The notes under the pieces: model-generated
Told to the model about the DNA's origin: nothing
The model's input: only the letters and a program-made list of their open reading frames with translations
Database searches by the model: none
Assembly (NCBI RefSeq): GCF_900537075.1
Contig: NZ_UNRA01000003.1
Coordinates: 62,001-126,000 of the forward strand
Source: Tropicibacter sp. Alg240-R139
GTDB taxonomy: Bacteria; Pseudomonadota; Alphaproteobacteria; Rhodobacterales; Rhodobacteraceae
Length of the DNA: 64,000 bases
Direction of reading: 5' to 3'
Shown here: in pieces, positions 8,128 to 16,430 of the stretch
Numbering within the stretch: the first letter of the stretch is position 1
Layout of the letters: every line of letters starts with the position of its first letter
Position numbers and translations under genes: made by a program

Positions 8128-9903
8128 TTAAACTTGCTGCTGCTGCATGTCGTCAGCGCTGATGCCGGCAACTTCGACAGGCTTCTTCATCGCGTCACGA
8201 CGGAAGGGGTCACCCAGTTCCTGGTTGATCATCGCTTCGATCAGGGTGGTGATGCCGTTCTTCTGATCTTCGATGGCCTGTGCCAGTGCTGCTGTCAGTT
8301 CGTCCTGAGTGCGCGCGATAACACCTTTGAGGCCACATGCGTTGGCGATGCCTGCATACGAAACGCCTTCATCCAGCTCGGTTCCGACAAAGTTGTCGTC
8401 GAACCACAGTGTCGAGTTACGCTTTTCAGCACCCCACTGGTAGTTGCGGAAGACGATCTGGGTGATCGCAGGCCAGTCGCCGCGGCCGATCGCTGTCAGT
8501 TCGTTGACAGAGATGCCGAACGCGCCGTCACCAGCGAAACCAACAACCGGTACGTTTGGCTGACCGATTTTCGCACCAACAATCGACGGCAGACCGTAAC
8601 CACAGGGACCGAACAGGCCAGGTGCCAGATACTTGCGGCTGTCGTTAAACGAAGGATAGGCGTTGCCGATGGCGCAGTTGTTGCCGATGTCGGACGAGAT
8701 GATCGCTTCGACAGGCAAGGATGCCTGAATCGCGCGCCATGCCATACGAGGGGACATCCAATCAGGCTTGGCTGCACGTGCACGCACGTTCCAGTCGGTG
8801 CCGGGATCGTCCTGCTCTTCGGTCATCGAAGTCAGTTCCTGCGCCCATGCCGACTTGGTGGTCGAGATCAGGTTCTTACGCTCGGCGCGGCCTGCGTCGC
8901 CCGCATCGTCAGCCAGTTTGGCCGAGATCGAGGATGCAACTTTGGCTGCGTCACCAACGATACCAACGGTAACTTTCTTGGTCAGGCCAATACGGTCAGG
9001 GTTGATGTCGACCTGGATGATCTTGGCGTCTGTGGGCCAATAGTCGATGCCGTAGCCGGGTAGGGTCGAGAACGGGTTCAGTCGGGTGCCCAAGCACAGA
9101 ACAACATCTGCTTTGGCGATCAGTTCCATACCGGCTTTGGAGCCGTTGTAACCCAGAGGACCTGCGTACAGCGGGTGGTTGCCCGGGAACGCGTCGTTGT
9201 GCTGGTAGCCAACGCAAACAGGTGCGTCCAGAGCTTCGGCCAGAATGCGCGAGGCTTCGATGCCGCCTTTGGACAGGATCGCGCCAGCGCCGTTCAGGAT
9301 GACCGGGAATTTGGCCGACGACAGCAGGTCAGCTGCGTTCTGTACGGCAACGTCACCACCCTGGGGCAGTTCGAAATCAACGATGACCGGCAGGTCGATG
9401 TCGATCACCTGGGTCCAGAAGTCGCGTGGGATATTGATCTGAGCCGGAGCGGATGCGCGCTTGGCTTGCATGATCACGCGGTTCAGGGTTTCGGCGATGC
9501 GCGACGGGTCGCGGACTTCTTCCTGGTAAGCAACACAGTCAGCGAACAGGTTCATCTGTTCCATTTCCTGGAAGCCACCCTGGCCGATTGTTTTGTTCGC
9601 AGCCTGGGGTGTAACCAGCAGAACCGGTGTGTGGTTCCAGTAAGCGGTTTTCACGGCGGTCACAAAGTTGGTGATGCCGGGGCCGTTCTGCGCGATCATC
9701 ATCGACATCTTGCCGGTGGCGCGGGTGTAACCGTCGGCCATCATGCCGCCGGATGTTTCGTGGGCGCAGTCCCAGAATTTGATACCTGCGTCGGGGAAGA
9801 TGTCCGAGATCGGCATCATGGCGGAACCGATAATACCAAACGCGTTGTCGATGCCGTGCATCTGCAGCGTTTTGACGAAGGCTTCTTCAGTGGTCATTTT
9901 CAT
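8128..9903 (-). CDS. xsc: Sulfoacetaldehyde acetyltransferase
   Basis: 591 aa thiamine-diphosphate enzyme that cleaves sulfoacetaldehyde with phosphate to acetyl phosphate and sulfite. The start MKMTTEEAFVKTLQMHG is characteristic of Xsc; the ATG at 9903 has GGAG about nine bases upstream, whereas the open frame runs further without conservation. A catalytic-type N-terminal domain, a central NAD-like fold and a ThDP motif GFAGDGAFGISVNEL are seen in order. It is the first structural gene after tauR in the operon and is preceded by repeated TauR-like boxes at 9993-10025. No taurine transaminase or dehydrogenase is nearby, so sulfoacetaldehyde must be made elsewhere. Confidence 0.96.
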   Translation of the reverse strand: MKMTTEEAFVKTLQMHGIDNAFGIIGSAMMPISDIFPDAGIKFWDCAHETSGGMMADGYTRATGKMSMMIAQNGPGITNFVTAVKTAYWNHTPVLLVTPQAANKTIGQGGFQEMEQMNLFADCVAYQEEVRDPSRIAETLNRVIMQAKRASAPAQINIPRDFWTQVIDIDLPVIVDFELPQGGDVAVQNAADLLSSAKFPVILNGAGAILSKGGIEASRILAEALDAPVCVGYQHNDAFPGNHPLYAGPLGYNGSKAGMELIAKADVVLCLGTRLNPFSTLPGYGIDYWPTDAKIIQVDINPDRIGLTKKVTVGIVGDAAKVASSISAKLADDAGDAGRAERKNLISTTKSAWAQELTSMTEEQDDPGTDWNVRARAAKPDWMSPRMAWRAIQASLPVEAIISSDIGNNCAIGNAYPSFNDSRKYLAPGLFGPCGYGLPSIVGAKIGQPNVPVVGFAGDGAFGISVNELTAIGRGDWPAITQIVFRNYQWGAEKRNSTLWFDDNFVGTELDEGVSYAGIANACGLKGVIARTQDELTAALAQAIEDQKNGITTLIEAMINQELGDPFRRDAMKKPVEVAGISADDMQQQQV

Positions 9904-9992
9904 GAGGGCGCACTCCAAAAATAGATTATGGTTGACCGGCACGAGTGTACCGGCGGTTTGGAACTGGTTTAGGCGTAAGCAGACGCCACGGG

Positions 9993-10025
9993 TTAGGGCC
10001 AAAAAGTTGAACCGCTTAGGTCCAG
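9993..10025 (-). promoter_or_regulatory. Tandem TauR-like boxes upstream of xsc
   Basis: Read on the minus strand: CTGGACCTAA at 10025-10016 followed by TTGGCCCTAA at 10002-9993, 23 bases start to start. As I recall the literature, the Rhodobacter capsulatus TauR site is a direct repeat of the form CTGGACYTAA; the first copy matches exactly and the second at eight of ten positions. The pair lies between the tauR stop and the xsc start, about 90 bases before the xsc ATG. Confidence 0.65.
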
Positions 10026-10033
10026 ATGCCCCA

Positions 10034-11494
10034 TCAAAAGCGGTTGATGGACTGGGCCAGGATTTCGATACCCGGTTCGATCCGATTGACGGGAATAGAG
10101 GAATAGCCAAGCCGGAAATAGTTTTTCGGCTTTTCGGGGCCGGAAAAGAACGGTTCACCCGGTTCGATATGAACACTCTGCGCACGCAATTTTTCTGCCA
10201 GAACAGTTGTATCCACGGTTTTTGGGGCCTGCATCCACAAGGACGAGCCGCCATAGGCCCCACGCCCTGCAATCGTCAGCCCATGATTGGCAATGGCCGA
10301 TTCCATGACTTTTCTGCGTTCGAGAAGGGCGGCGGAAACACGGCGAATTTGGGCGTCATAATGGCCCAGTGACAGGAAATAGGCGGCCGTGCGCTGGATA
10401 TGTCCAGGCGGGTGCCGTAGGACCAGCGACCGCAAGGCGCGGGCCTCGCGAATGAATGCTTCGGACCCGACCATGTATCCCAACCTCAACCCTGGAAACA
10501 GCGATTTGGAAAAACTGCCGACGTAGATGACCCTCCCGTCACGATCCAACGACTTCAACGCTGGTGAGGGCGCGGCCAGAAAGGCCATTTCGAACTCATA
10601 GTCGTCCTCTACGATCATCGCATCGATCTCACGTGCGCGTTGCAACAGATCATGCCGTCGGTTCAGCGGCATGGTCGCCGTTGTCGGGCTCTGATGGCTG
10701 GGCGTCGTGAAAATCACATCCGTATCGTGAGGGATTACGTCAGGCGGCAGCCCGTCCATGTCCACCCGCAAAGGAGCAACCTGGCAGCGGGCCTGAATTA
10801 GCAGTTCGCGCAGCGCGTAGTAACAAGGGTCTTCAATAGCGGCTTTACGGCGACGATTAAGCAAAACCCTTGCCGCCAGCCAAAGTGCGTTCTGCGCGCC
10901 GAGCGTGATCAGGATTTCTTCGGGTTTGGCGGTTATCCCGCGCCGTGGCAGGGTGTGTCGCGCGATGAACTCGATCAGCAGCGGATCGTCCTGGTCGACG
11001 TAATCGGCCGTGAGCGAGGCAAAATCCTTTTGCCCCAAAGCCCTGACTGCACACAAACGCCAATTCGCGTGGTCAAACAGCGTCGGGTCGGCCTGCCCGT
11101 AGATGAATGGATAGCGATAGTCGCGCCAATTGCTTGGCTTGTGCAACGTGTCCCCTCCGGTAAACCGGCGGGCGATGGCGCGATTCCAGTCTACTGTCTC
11201 TTCCGCACGCTGCAGTGGGGTATAGCTGGGGGGAACAGGCGCATTATCCGACACGAAGTATCCAGACCGACCCCGAGACGTCAGGTAGTCGTTCGCCAAA
11301 AGTTCGGTGTACGCCAGGGTCACCGTAATCCTGCTGATCCCCAGATGGGCGGCCAATTTGCGCGATGAGGGCAGTTTTTCGCCCACGTGAAAGCGCCCCG
11401 ACAGGATGCCTTCAGCAATCATTTGCTGGATTTGCGCCTGCAGGGTGCCCTGCGCGTCAGATTTCAGAAAGAAGGTGTCGACTGAGATGCCCAT
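10034..11494 (-). CDS. tauR: MocR/GntR-family regulator TauR-like
   Basis: 486 aa. Residues about 12-80 form a GntR-type winged helix (LPSSRKLAAHLGISRITVTL); residues about 130-480 form an aminotransferase fold with the PLP lysine at K330 in GSFSKSLFPGLRLGYM. This two-part design is the MocR family, which includes TauR, the activator of taurine utilisation genes. It lies immediately upstream of xsc in the same direction, with 130 bases between them that carry candidate binding boxes; a further pair occurs before its own start, suggesting self-regulation. The exact inducer cannot be read from the sequence. Confidence 0.85.
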   Translation of the reverse strand: MGISVDTFFLKSDAQGTLQAQIQQMIAEGILSGRFHVGEKLPSSRKLAAHLGISRITVTLAYTELLANDYLTSRGRSGYFVSDNAPVPPSYTPLQRAEETVDWNRAIARRFTGGDTLHKPSNWRDYRYPFIYGQADPTLFDHANWRLCAVRALGQKDFASLTADYVDQDDPLLIEFIARHTLPRRGITAKPEEILITLGAQNALWLAARVLLNRRRKAAIEDPCYYALRELLIQARCQVAPLRVDMDGLPPDVIPHDTDVIFTTPSHQSPTTATMPLNRRHDLLQRAREIDAMIVEDDYEFEMAFLAAPSPALKSLDRDGRVIYVGSFSKSLFPGLRLGYMVGSEAFIREARALRSLVLRHPPGHIQRTAAYFLSLGHYDAQIRRVSAALLERRKVMESAIANHGLTIAGRGAYGGSSLWMQAPKTVDTTVLAEKLRAQSVHIEPGEPFFSGPEKPKNYFRLGYSSIPVNRIEPGIEILAQSINRF

Positions 11495-11508
11495 TGCGGC
11501 ACCATAGT

Positions 11509-11540
11509 GTGGCCTTAAGTGGCGTGCAATCTGGACTTAC
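11509..11540 (+). promoter_or_regulatory. Second pair of TauR-like boxes, upstream of tauR
   Basis: GTGGCCTTAA at 11509-11518 and CTGGACTTAC at 11531-11540 on the plus strand, 22 bases start to start, lie 15-46 bases before the tauR ATG. They match CTGGACYTAA at eight and nine of ten positions. Spacing is nearly the same as in the xsc pair, but the orientation relative to the gene is reversed, which would suit autorepression. Confidence 0.5.
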
Positions 11541-11736
11541 AGTTAGGGTCGAAATTTTGTCGTTTCATTCGTGCAAGTGCAATTCGTGTCATGTGCGGAG
11601 GTTTAGAAAATCGATACGTTCGGGCTCAATTTTTGGATAATTAGGCGCAAACACCAAGTATAACAGGGGCTTGATATAGGTCGAACCATGTCAGGTTCGA
11701 TCAAAAATCCTATTGCGGCTCTCAAATAAACCATAT

Positions 11737-11752
11737 AACTAGAAATCTAGTT
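11737..11752. promoter_or_regulatory. Palindromic operator before the ArsR-permease pair
   Basis: AACTAG-AAAT-CTAGTT is a perfect 6-bp inverted repeat in an AT-rich stretch 20 bases before the regulator's ATG. Location and symmetry are those of an ArsR-family autorepressor site. Confidence 0.6.
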
Positions 11753-11771
11753 TAATAGAAGGGTTCGAAAA

Positions 11772-12080
11772 ATGTGGGAATTAGTAGCCGCAGGTTTTTC
11801 GGCGATGGGGTCTGAATCTCGATTGAAGGTTCTCAAGGTTCTGGTGCGTGCAGGCGAATCAGGGCTGACCGTCGGCGAGATTCAGGAGCGGACGGGAATC
11901 GCGCCGTCGACCCTGGCGCATCATCTCAAGTTTCTCGCCGGTGGTGGCGTGGTGGTCCAGGAAAAGGCGGGCCGCAGCACCATCAATCGGGCGAATTTCA
12001 ATCAACTGCGCGTTTTGGCAGACTTCATCCTTGGTGAATGCTGTGCCGACGCGCCCCAAAAGGCAGCGAACGATGGCTGA
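11772..12080 (+). CDS. ArsR-family winged-helix regulator
   Basis: 102 aa, almost entirely a winged helix-turn-helix: LTVGEIQERTGIAPSTLAHH is the recognition part. Cysteines are confined to a CC pair near the C-terminus (ECCADAP), a possible metal or metalloid site. Its last eight bases overlap the start of the downstream permease gene, so the two are co-translated. A perfect palindrome lies just upstream. By analogy with ArsR-ArsP and related pairs it probably represses the permease until a metalloid or other ligand binds; the ligand is not determinable here. Confidence 0.85.
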   Translation: MWELVAAGFSAMGSESRLKVLKVLVRAGESGLTVGEIQERTGIAPSTLAHHLKFLAGGGVVVQEKAGRSTINRANFNQLRVLADFILGECCADAPQKAANDG

Positions 12081-13101
12081 TCTTACACAAAACCCAAGGC
12101 GCAGCGCGTCCCTCCTCAAATTCCTGAAAACACCCTGGGCGGTAATCGTCTTTGCATTGATCGGCGTGGCGGCGCTGGATCCGGACAACCTGCGTGGCGT
12201 GATCGAGTTTGCGATCAAGGCGCTGGCCCACACCGGCCAATACATCCTGTTTGCCGTTCTGCTGCTCGCGTACCTCAAGGCCACCGGGGCCGAGGTCATG
12301 GTGGCGCGCGCCTTTGTTGGTCGCGAGACGCGGATGATCTTTCTGGCCGCATTGTTTGGTGGCTTGGCGCCGTTCTGCTCTTGCGAGGTGATCCCCTTTA
12401 TCGCTGGCCTTCTGGCTTTGGGCGCGCCGTTGTCGGCAGTCATGGCGTTCTGGCTCAGCTCGCCGCTGATCGACCCGCCGACCTTGTTGATCACTGCAGG
12501 CGCGCTTGGCTGGCCCTTTGCCATCGGCAAGGCAGTGACGGCGGTTGCTTTGGGTCTGTTTGGTGGCTTTGTTATCAAGGGTCTCATGTCGCGCGGTGCC
12601 TTTGCTCAACCTTTGCGCCAGTACAAGCCATCGGGGTGCTGTGGCAGCGGATCGAAAGAACAGGAAAAACCTGTCTGGAAATTCTGGACCGAGCCTGCCC
12701 GCCGTTCCGTGTTCAAGTCCGAATTCGCCTCAAACGCGGTCTTCCTCTTCAAGTGGCTGGCGATGGCCTATGTGCTCGAGGCCCTGTTGGTCTTCTACGT
12801 CCCTGCCGATTTGATCGCGCAACTTGTGGGCGGCGAGGGTGTCGTGCCAATTGCAACGGCTGCTTTGGTGGGCATGCCTGCCTACCTGAACTCTTACGTC
12901 GCGCCGCCGCTGTTGGCAGGATTGATGGAACAGGGGATGAGCGCGGGCGCTGCGATGGCCTTTATGGTGGCGGGTGCCGTCAGCTCGATCCCTGCGATGG
13001 CAGCGGTCTGGTCGCTGGTGAAACCGAGGGTATTTGCAATGTATCTAGGTCTGGGCATCAGCGGCGCGATCATCGCCGGGATTCTGTTTCAGATGATCTG
13101 A
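12073..13101 (+). CDS. PF03773-family permease (ArsP/YraQ-like)
   Basis: 342 aa, about eight membrane helices, COG0701/PF03773 permease. The hallmark PFCSCEVIPFIAGLLALGAP lies near residue 100, and a second half-repeat (GMPAYLNSYVAPPLLAGLM) is near 275. A cytoplasmic loop around residues 180-205 carries a CCGSGSKEQ cysteine pair. Members of this family include ArsP, which exports trivalent organoarsenicals; others are uncharacterised. The ATG at 12073 overlaps the regulator gene by eight bases. Role as a metalloid or organometal exporter is inferred from family and regulator. A strong terminator follows. Confidence 0.82.
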   Translation: MADLTQNPRRSASLLKFLKTPWAVIVFALIGVAALDPDNLRGVIEFAIKALAHTGQYILFAVLLLAYLKATGAEVMVARAFVGRETRMIFLAALFGGLAPFCSCEVIPFIAGLLALGAPLSAVMAFWLSSPLIDPPTLLITAGALGWPFAIGKAVTAVALGLFGGFVIKGLMSRGAFAQPLRQYKPSGCCGSGSKEQEKPVWKFWTEPARRSVFKSEFASNAVFLFKWLAMAYVLEALLVFYVPADLIAQLVGGEGVVPIATAALVGMPAYLNSYVAPPLLAGLMEQGMSAGAAMAFMVAGAVSSIPAMAAVWSLVKPRVFAMYLGLGISGAIIAGILFQMI

Positions 13102-13124
13102 ACAAGCCGAATTACCAGAACCAT

Positions 13125-13150
13125 GGCCGGGCATAGCGCCCGGCCTTTTT
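13125..13150 (+). terminator. Rho-independent terminator after the permease
   Basis: GGCCGGGC and GCCCGGCC form an 8-bp stem with a five-base loop, followed by five T's. It lies 24 bases after the permease stop. Confidence 0.85.
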
Positions 13151-13533
13151 CAATTGCAATGGCGCGGAAGCTTGATCCGATATCGGGCTTCGCCACTTTG
13201 GACATAAACCCGTTTTTCGATGCAGGCAGTTTCGCCAACAGTGCTGGCAACTGGCCCTTCGGTCGAGGTGATCGAGGTCGCTGATCCGTCAGGCAAGCGC
13301 ACCGAGGCTATCACACCGCTGCGCAGATCCCCGTTGATCGCGGTTGCTGACAGAACCGGCACGGTCATGAATGCCTCATGCTCGTGGGTCTCGTCACCCG
13401 ACATCAGCAACAGACCGATCAGAATGCCAGCCAAGGCAAGCACACCCAAAAAGGCGATCCCCTTGGTCTGAAGGAAAGCGTAAACCGTTACGGCCCGATG
13501 CGGGCCTAGAATCTTGGACAGGATATTCAACAT
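13150..13533 (-). CDS. Uncharacterised single-pass membrane protein
   Basis: 127 aa. One hydrophobic segment at about residues 25-44 (AFLGVLALAGILIGLLLMSG-like) follows a short basic cytoplasmic part; residues 50-127 form a soluble, probably periplasmic domain ending in a basic IKLPRHCN. I do not recognise the family. The stop codon abuts the permease terminator, and the gene points away from the secreted-protein gene at 13661. Codon use looks like its neighbours, so it is probably real. Confidence 0.6.
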   Translation of the reverse strand: MLNILSKILGPHRAVTVYAFLQTKGIAFLGVLALAGILIGLLLMSGDETHEHEAFMTVPVLSATAINGDLRSGVIASVRLPDGSATSITSTEGPVASTVGETACIEKRVYVQSGEARYRIKLPRHCN

Positions 13534-13660
13534 GCCGCTTGGTACGCAGACGCGTGCCTCTCTTCAAGGGGGATAGGGATAAGGCTTGGTTCCTGGGGTG
13601 ATTTCTGTACACATTGGGGCAGACCAACATATTGGCCCAACAGGATTTTGGAGAGAGATC

Positions 13661-14167
13661 ATGAAAACATTGACCGCGCTTGGCCTTGCGGCCGCATTGA
13701 CCTTTGGCGGCGGATTTGCGTCCGCGCAAGAGCTGATCGACAAGGGAATGGTTCATGGTTGGAACCTGATGGTCGATCCGCAGTTCGGTGATGGCTGCCT
13801 GATCCAGACTGTATATCAAGATCTGTCTGTCGTCCGCCTAGGCTATGACATGGTTGGGGGTCGCGGCTATCTGACCATCTTCAATCAGGCCTGGGGCGAC
13901 ATCGAGAACGGCAAGGAGTACCCGGTGACCTTTGATCTGGACGGCGAAAAGTTCGATGCCCTCGCTACGGGTATTAAAGACGGCAAGATCTCGGCCGCGA
14001 TCTTGTTCTTCAACGACCGCAATTTTGTGAATGCTATCGCAAAGCGCAAAATCATGACCGTCTATGGGCAAAGCGGGCAAGAGGTTATGGCCATAGACCT
14101 CAAAGGCACATCAAAAGCGCTGGAATATGCGCGACAGTGCCAGAACGAAATGACCGGCGGCGGCTGA
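13661..14167 (+). CDS. Uncharacterised secreted protein
   Basis: 168 aa. The ATG at 13661 is preceded by TTGGAGAGAG, and the first 22 residues (MKTLTALGLAAALTFGGGFA, then SAQ) are a clear Sec signal peptide with a cleavable AQ/E site. The mature part is about 145 aa with two cysteines (in DGCLIQ and ARQCQNE) that could form a disulfide in the periplasm. No family recognised. An upstream in-frame ATG at 13586 has no ribosome site and would spoil the signal peptide. Confidence 0.72.
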   Translation: MKTLTALGLAAALTFGGGFASAQELIDKGMVHGWNLMVDPQFGDGCLIQTVYQDLSVVRLGYDMVGGRGYLTIFNQAWGDIENGKEYPVTFDLDGEKFDALATGIKDGKISAAILFFNDRNFVNAIAKRKIMTVYGQSGQEVMAIDLKGTSKALEYARQCQNEMTGGG

Positions 14168-14287
14168 TGATGCTTTCGGGCGTTCATTTCAGAAAATCAC
14201 ATGGGCTTGAGGGTGCTGACATGTCGTTGTTCTGATGGCTGCGCTATGGTCAGCCAAAAGCAACATTGGTTGCACCATCAAGGACAA

Positions 14288-14794
14288 ATGAAAATGCACA
14301 ACCACACTTCGCCCCGCCTCGTGGGTTCCATGCCCGGGCTGAGCGTTCAGACCTTGGGCTTAATGTTCATCTCGGGTTTTTTCGCGTCGAACGCCTTTGA
14401 CCTGTGGGGGCAGTTGATCAGCCCGACATTGGGCTTTGCCAACCTTTCCCCCCACGGCCTGGCCCGTAGCCTGTTGCAGACACTGGGCCTGCCGAGCGGA
14501 GAGTTCGCAGGCTATTTTGTGCACTTCTATCTGGTTGGTTTGGTGGGTTATCCGATTGGCTGGATGTTCATCTTTGCGCCGATCTGGCAACGAGTGATGG
14601 GCGCCACGCATTGGTTCCTGCCGTCGGCCATCTATGGCTTTGGCCTGTGGGTTTTCGCCATCGGTGGAATCACCGTGATTGCGGGCCTGCCGTTCTTTCT
14701 GAACTTCACCGGCATCACCTGGGTCGCGCTTGTCGGGCATGTGCTTTACGGCATCGTGATGGTTGCCGTGCTCAGAATGATCGAAAAGAAGTGA
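14288..14794 (+). CDS. Uncharacterised polytopic inner-membrane protein
   Basis: 168 aa from the ATG at 14288, which has AAGGA four bases before it; an alternative ATG is at 14294. About four hydrophobic segments are visible (around residues 15-35, 70-95, 105-130 and 140-160). Family not recognised. It follows the secreted-protein gene by 120 bases in the same direction and converges on the RNase T2 gene. No charged catalytic motif stands out, so a structural or transport role cannot be told apart. Confidence 0.68.
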   Translation: MKMHNHTSPRLVGSMPGLSVQTLGLMFISGFFASNAFDLWGQLISPTLGFANLSPHGLARSLLQTLGLPSGEFAGYFVHFYLVGLVGYPIGWMFIFAPIWQRVMGATHWFLPSAIYGFGLWVFAIGGITVIAGLPFFLNFTGITWVALVGHVLYGIVMVAVLRMIEKK

Positions 14795-14830
14795 ATCGCT
14801 GATCAGCCGCGCCAGTGTGCGGCTGATCCC

Positions 14831-15460
14831 TCAGCGGACGGGGTCGAAAACAGCCCCTTCCAGCGAGCAGTCGCGGATCACGTCCCGACCGCATGGAACA
14901 GGCTTTAGCTCTCGGGACAGACAAACCCGCGCCTCTTCGATATAGCCATCCCGACAAGTAATCGTCACCATATCCGCCTCCAGCTCGGGGTTGGCCTTCA
15001 GAAATGCTTCCTCGACCACGGAAGCAGGCAGTTTCACGCTGCGGTCTAGTTTGCGGAACACCTCCGGGCGGTTGATCTGGCCGTAAGCCTCTCGAGACAA
15101 GGCAAAATATTCGGTGGCATTCAGGCCCGAACAGGTGCCGTGTTTCTTCCACTGGTGCCAGGCCAAGCCGGGGCTGCCCTGAATATCCTGCATCTCACGG
15201 GTCATGCGACGCGAGGGGGCAGAGTGAGGCGTGCGGCAATATGCAGGCCAGCCCTGGTGATACTGCGGCCATAGCCCGTGCAATATCCAACCATAATTGT
15301 GGCGGGTGTCACATTGCTCGGACTCGCGCGCATCGCCCGTGGTGGCACACCAATTGGGTGACCAGCTAAGCGACAGGACGTAGTAGTCGAACTCTCCGGC
15401 TTTTTCCCCATCTGCCAGAACCGGCAGAGCCGATAACACCCAAAAAACCAACCAACGCAT
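14831..15460 (-). CDS. Ribonuclease T2 family protein, secreted
   Basis: 209 aa with a signal peptide over residues 1-16 (MRWLVFWVLSALPVLA). The ATG at 15460 is chosen because it begins this signal; the frame extends upstream without one. The two RNase T2 active-site blocks are present: HGLWP with His61, and WHQWKKHGTC with His107. Seven or more cysteines suit a disulfide-bonded periplasmic or exported enzyme. In the second block the residue usually Glu (HEW-K-HG in many members) reads Gln103, so activity may differ. Family members cut RNA to 2',3'-cyclic phosphates and likely serve phosphate or nucleotide scavenging. Confidence 0.88.
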   Translation of the reverse strand: MRWLVFWVLSALPVLADGEKAGEFDYYVLSLSWSPNWCATTGDARESEQCDTRHNYGWILHGLWPQYHQGWPAYCRTPHSAPSRRMTREMQDIQGSPGLAWHQWKKHGTCSGLNATEYFALSREAYGQINRPEVFRKLDRSVKLPASVVEEAFLKANPELEADMVTITCRDGYIEEARVCLSRELKPVPCGRDVIRDCSLEGAVFDPVR

Positions 15461-15588
15461 TCGCTCTTTCCTTATTGCCTTTGCGCGACTATATACGGGC
15501 GAAGTTCCCCGACAACGGTAACCTGCCTTGGATCGCCAAGGCGCCTGTTTCAGGCGGCGGGGAAGATGTGTTTTAAGGAGACGTTCAC

Positions 15589-16359
15589 ATGGCAAAGCCG
15601 TTGATGACCAAAGCGACCGCCGTGTGGCTGGTCGACAATACCACGATCAGCTTCAAGCAGATTGCGGACTTCGTTGGCATGCACGAACTCGAAGTTCAGG
15701 GCATCGCAGACGGCGATGTGGCCGCCGGCGTGAAAGGGTTCGACCCCATCGCCAACAACCAGCTGACCCAGGAAGAGATCGACGCCGCGCAAGACAGCCC
15801 AATGCACAAGCTGCGGCTCAAGTTCAACCCGGCCGCGTCGGGCGAGGAAAAGCGCCGTGGCCCGCGCTATACGCCGCTGTCCAAACGTCAGGACCGCCCG
15901 GCTTCGATCCTGTGGCTGGTCAAGTTCCACCCGGAACTCAGCGATGGTCAGATCTCGAAACTGGTGGGCACCACCAAGCCGACGATCCAGGCGATCCGCG
16001 AGCGCACGCATTGGAACATCTCGAACATCCAGCCTATCGACCCGGTCGCCCTGGGCCTGTGTAAACAGTCCGAACTGGACCAAGTTGTACAAAAAGCTGC
16101 CGCCAAAAAAGCCGCCGAAGGTGGCGTGATGAGCGACGACGAACGCCGCAAGCTGGTGTCGACCGAGCAGTCGCTGGAAATGGACGCCGAGCCCAAGATC
16201 CCGACTGCGATCGAAGGTCTGGAAACCTTCACGCTCAGCGGCAGCGATGACGAGAAGGAAAAGCCAAGTGAAAACGTGGCCGATCCCGACAGCTTCTTCA
16301 GTCTCCCGGCTGGTGACGACGACGAGGACGAGGATACCTCGCACGACCCGCGCTACTGA
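15589..16359 (+). CDS. trcR: Cell cycle transcriptional regulator TrcR (DUF1013)
   Basis: 256 aa, matching the DUF1013 family found across Alphaproteobacteria and now named TrcR. The N-terminal half is conserved (VWLVDNTTISFKQIADFVGM, residues 12-31) and contains two helix-turn-helix-like repeats, the second around ILWLVKFHPELSDGQISKLV. The C-terminal 60 residues are acidic and low-complexity (GDDDEDEDTSHD). AAGGAG stands ten bases before the ATG. A strong terminator follows, so it is a single-gene unit divergent from the RNase gene. Confidence 0.88.
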   Translation: MAKPLMTKATAVWLVDNTTISFKQIADFVGMHELEVQGIADGDVAAGVKGFDPIANNQLTQEEIDAAQDSPMHKLRLKFNPAASGEEKRRGPRYTPLSKRQDRPASILWLVKFHPELSDGQISKLVGTTKPTIQAIRERTHWNISNIQPIDPVALGLCKQSELDQVVQKAAAKKAAEGGVMSDDERRKLVSTEQSLEMDAEPKIPTAIEGLETFTLSGSDDEKEKPSENVADPDSFFSLPAGDDDEDEDTSHDPRY

Positions 16360-16383
16360 TCCCGGTTCACCTGCAGATCAATG

Positions 16384-16412
16384 AAACCCCGGCCGTTATG
16401 CCGGGGTTTTTT
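16384..16412 (+). terminator. Rho-independent terminator after trcR
   Basis: AAACCCCGGC and GCCGGGGTTT form a 10-bp stem around a six-base loop, continuing into a run of six T's; 25 bases after the trcR stop. Confidence 0.92.
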
Positions 16413-16430
16413 ATCGGTTGTTGCCTGAGC

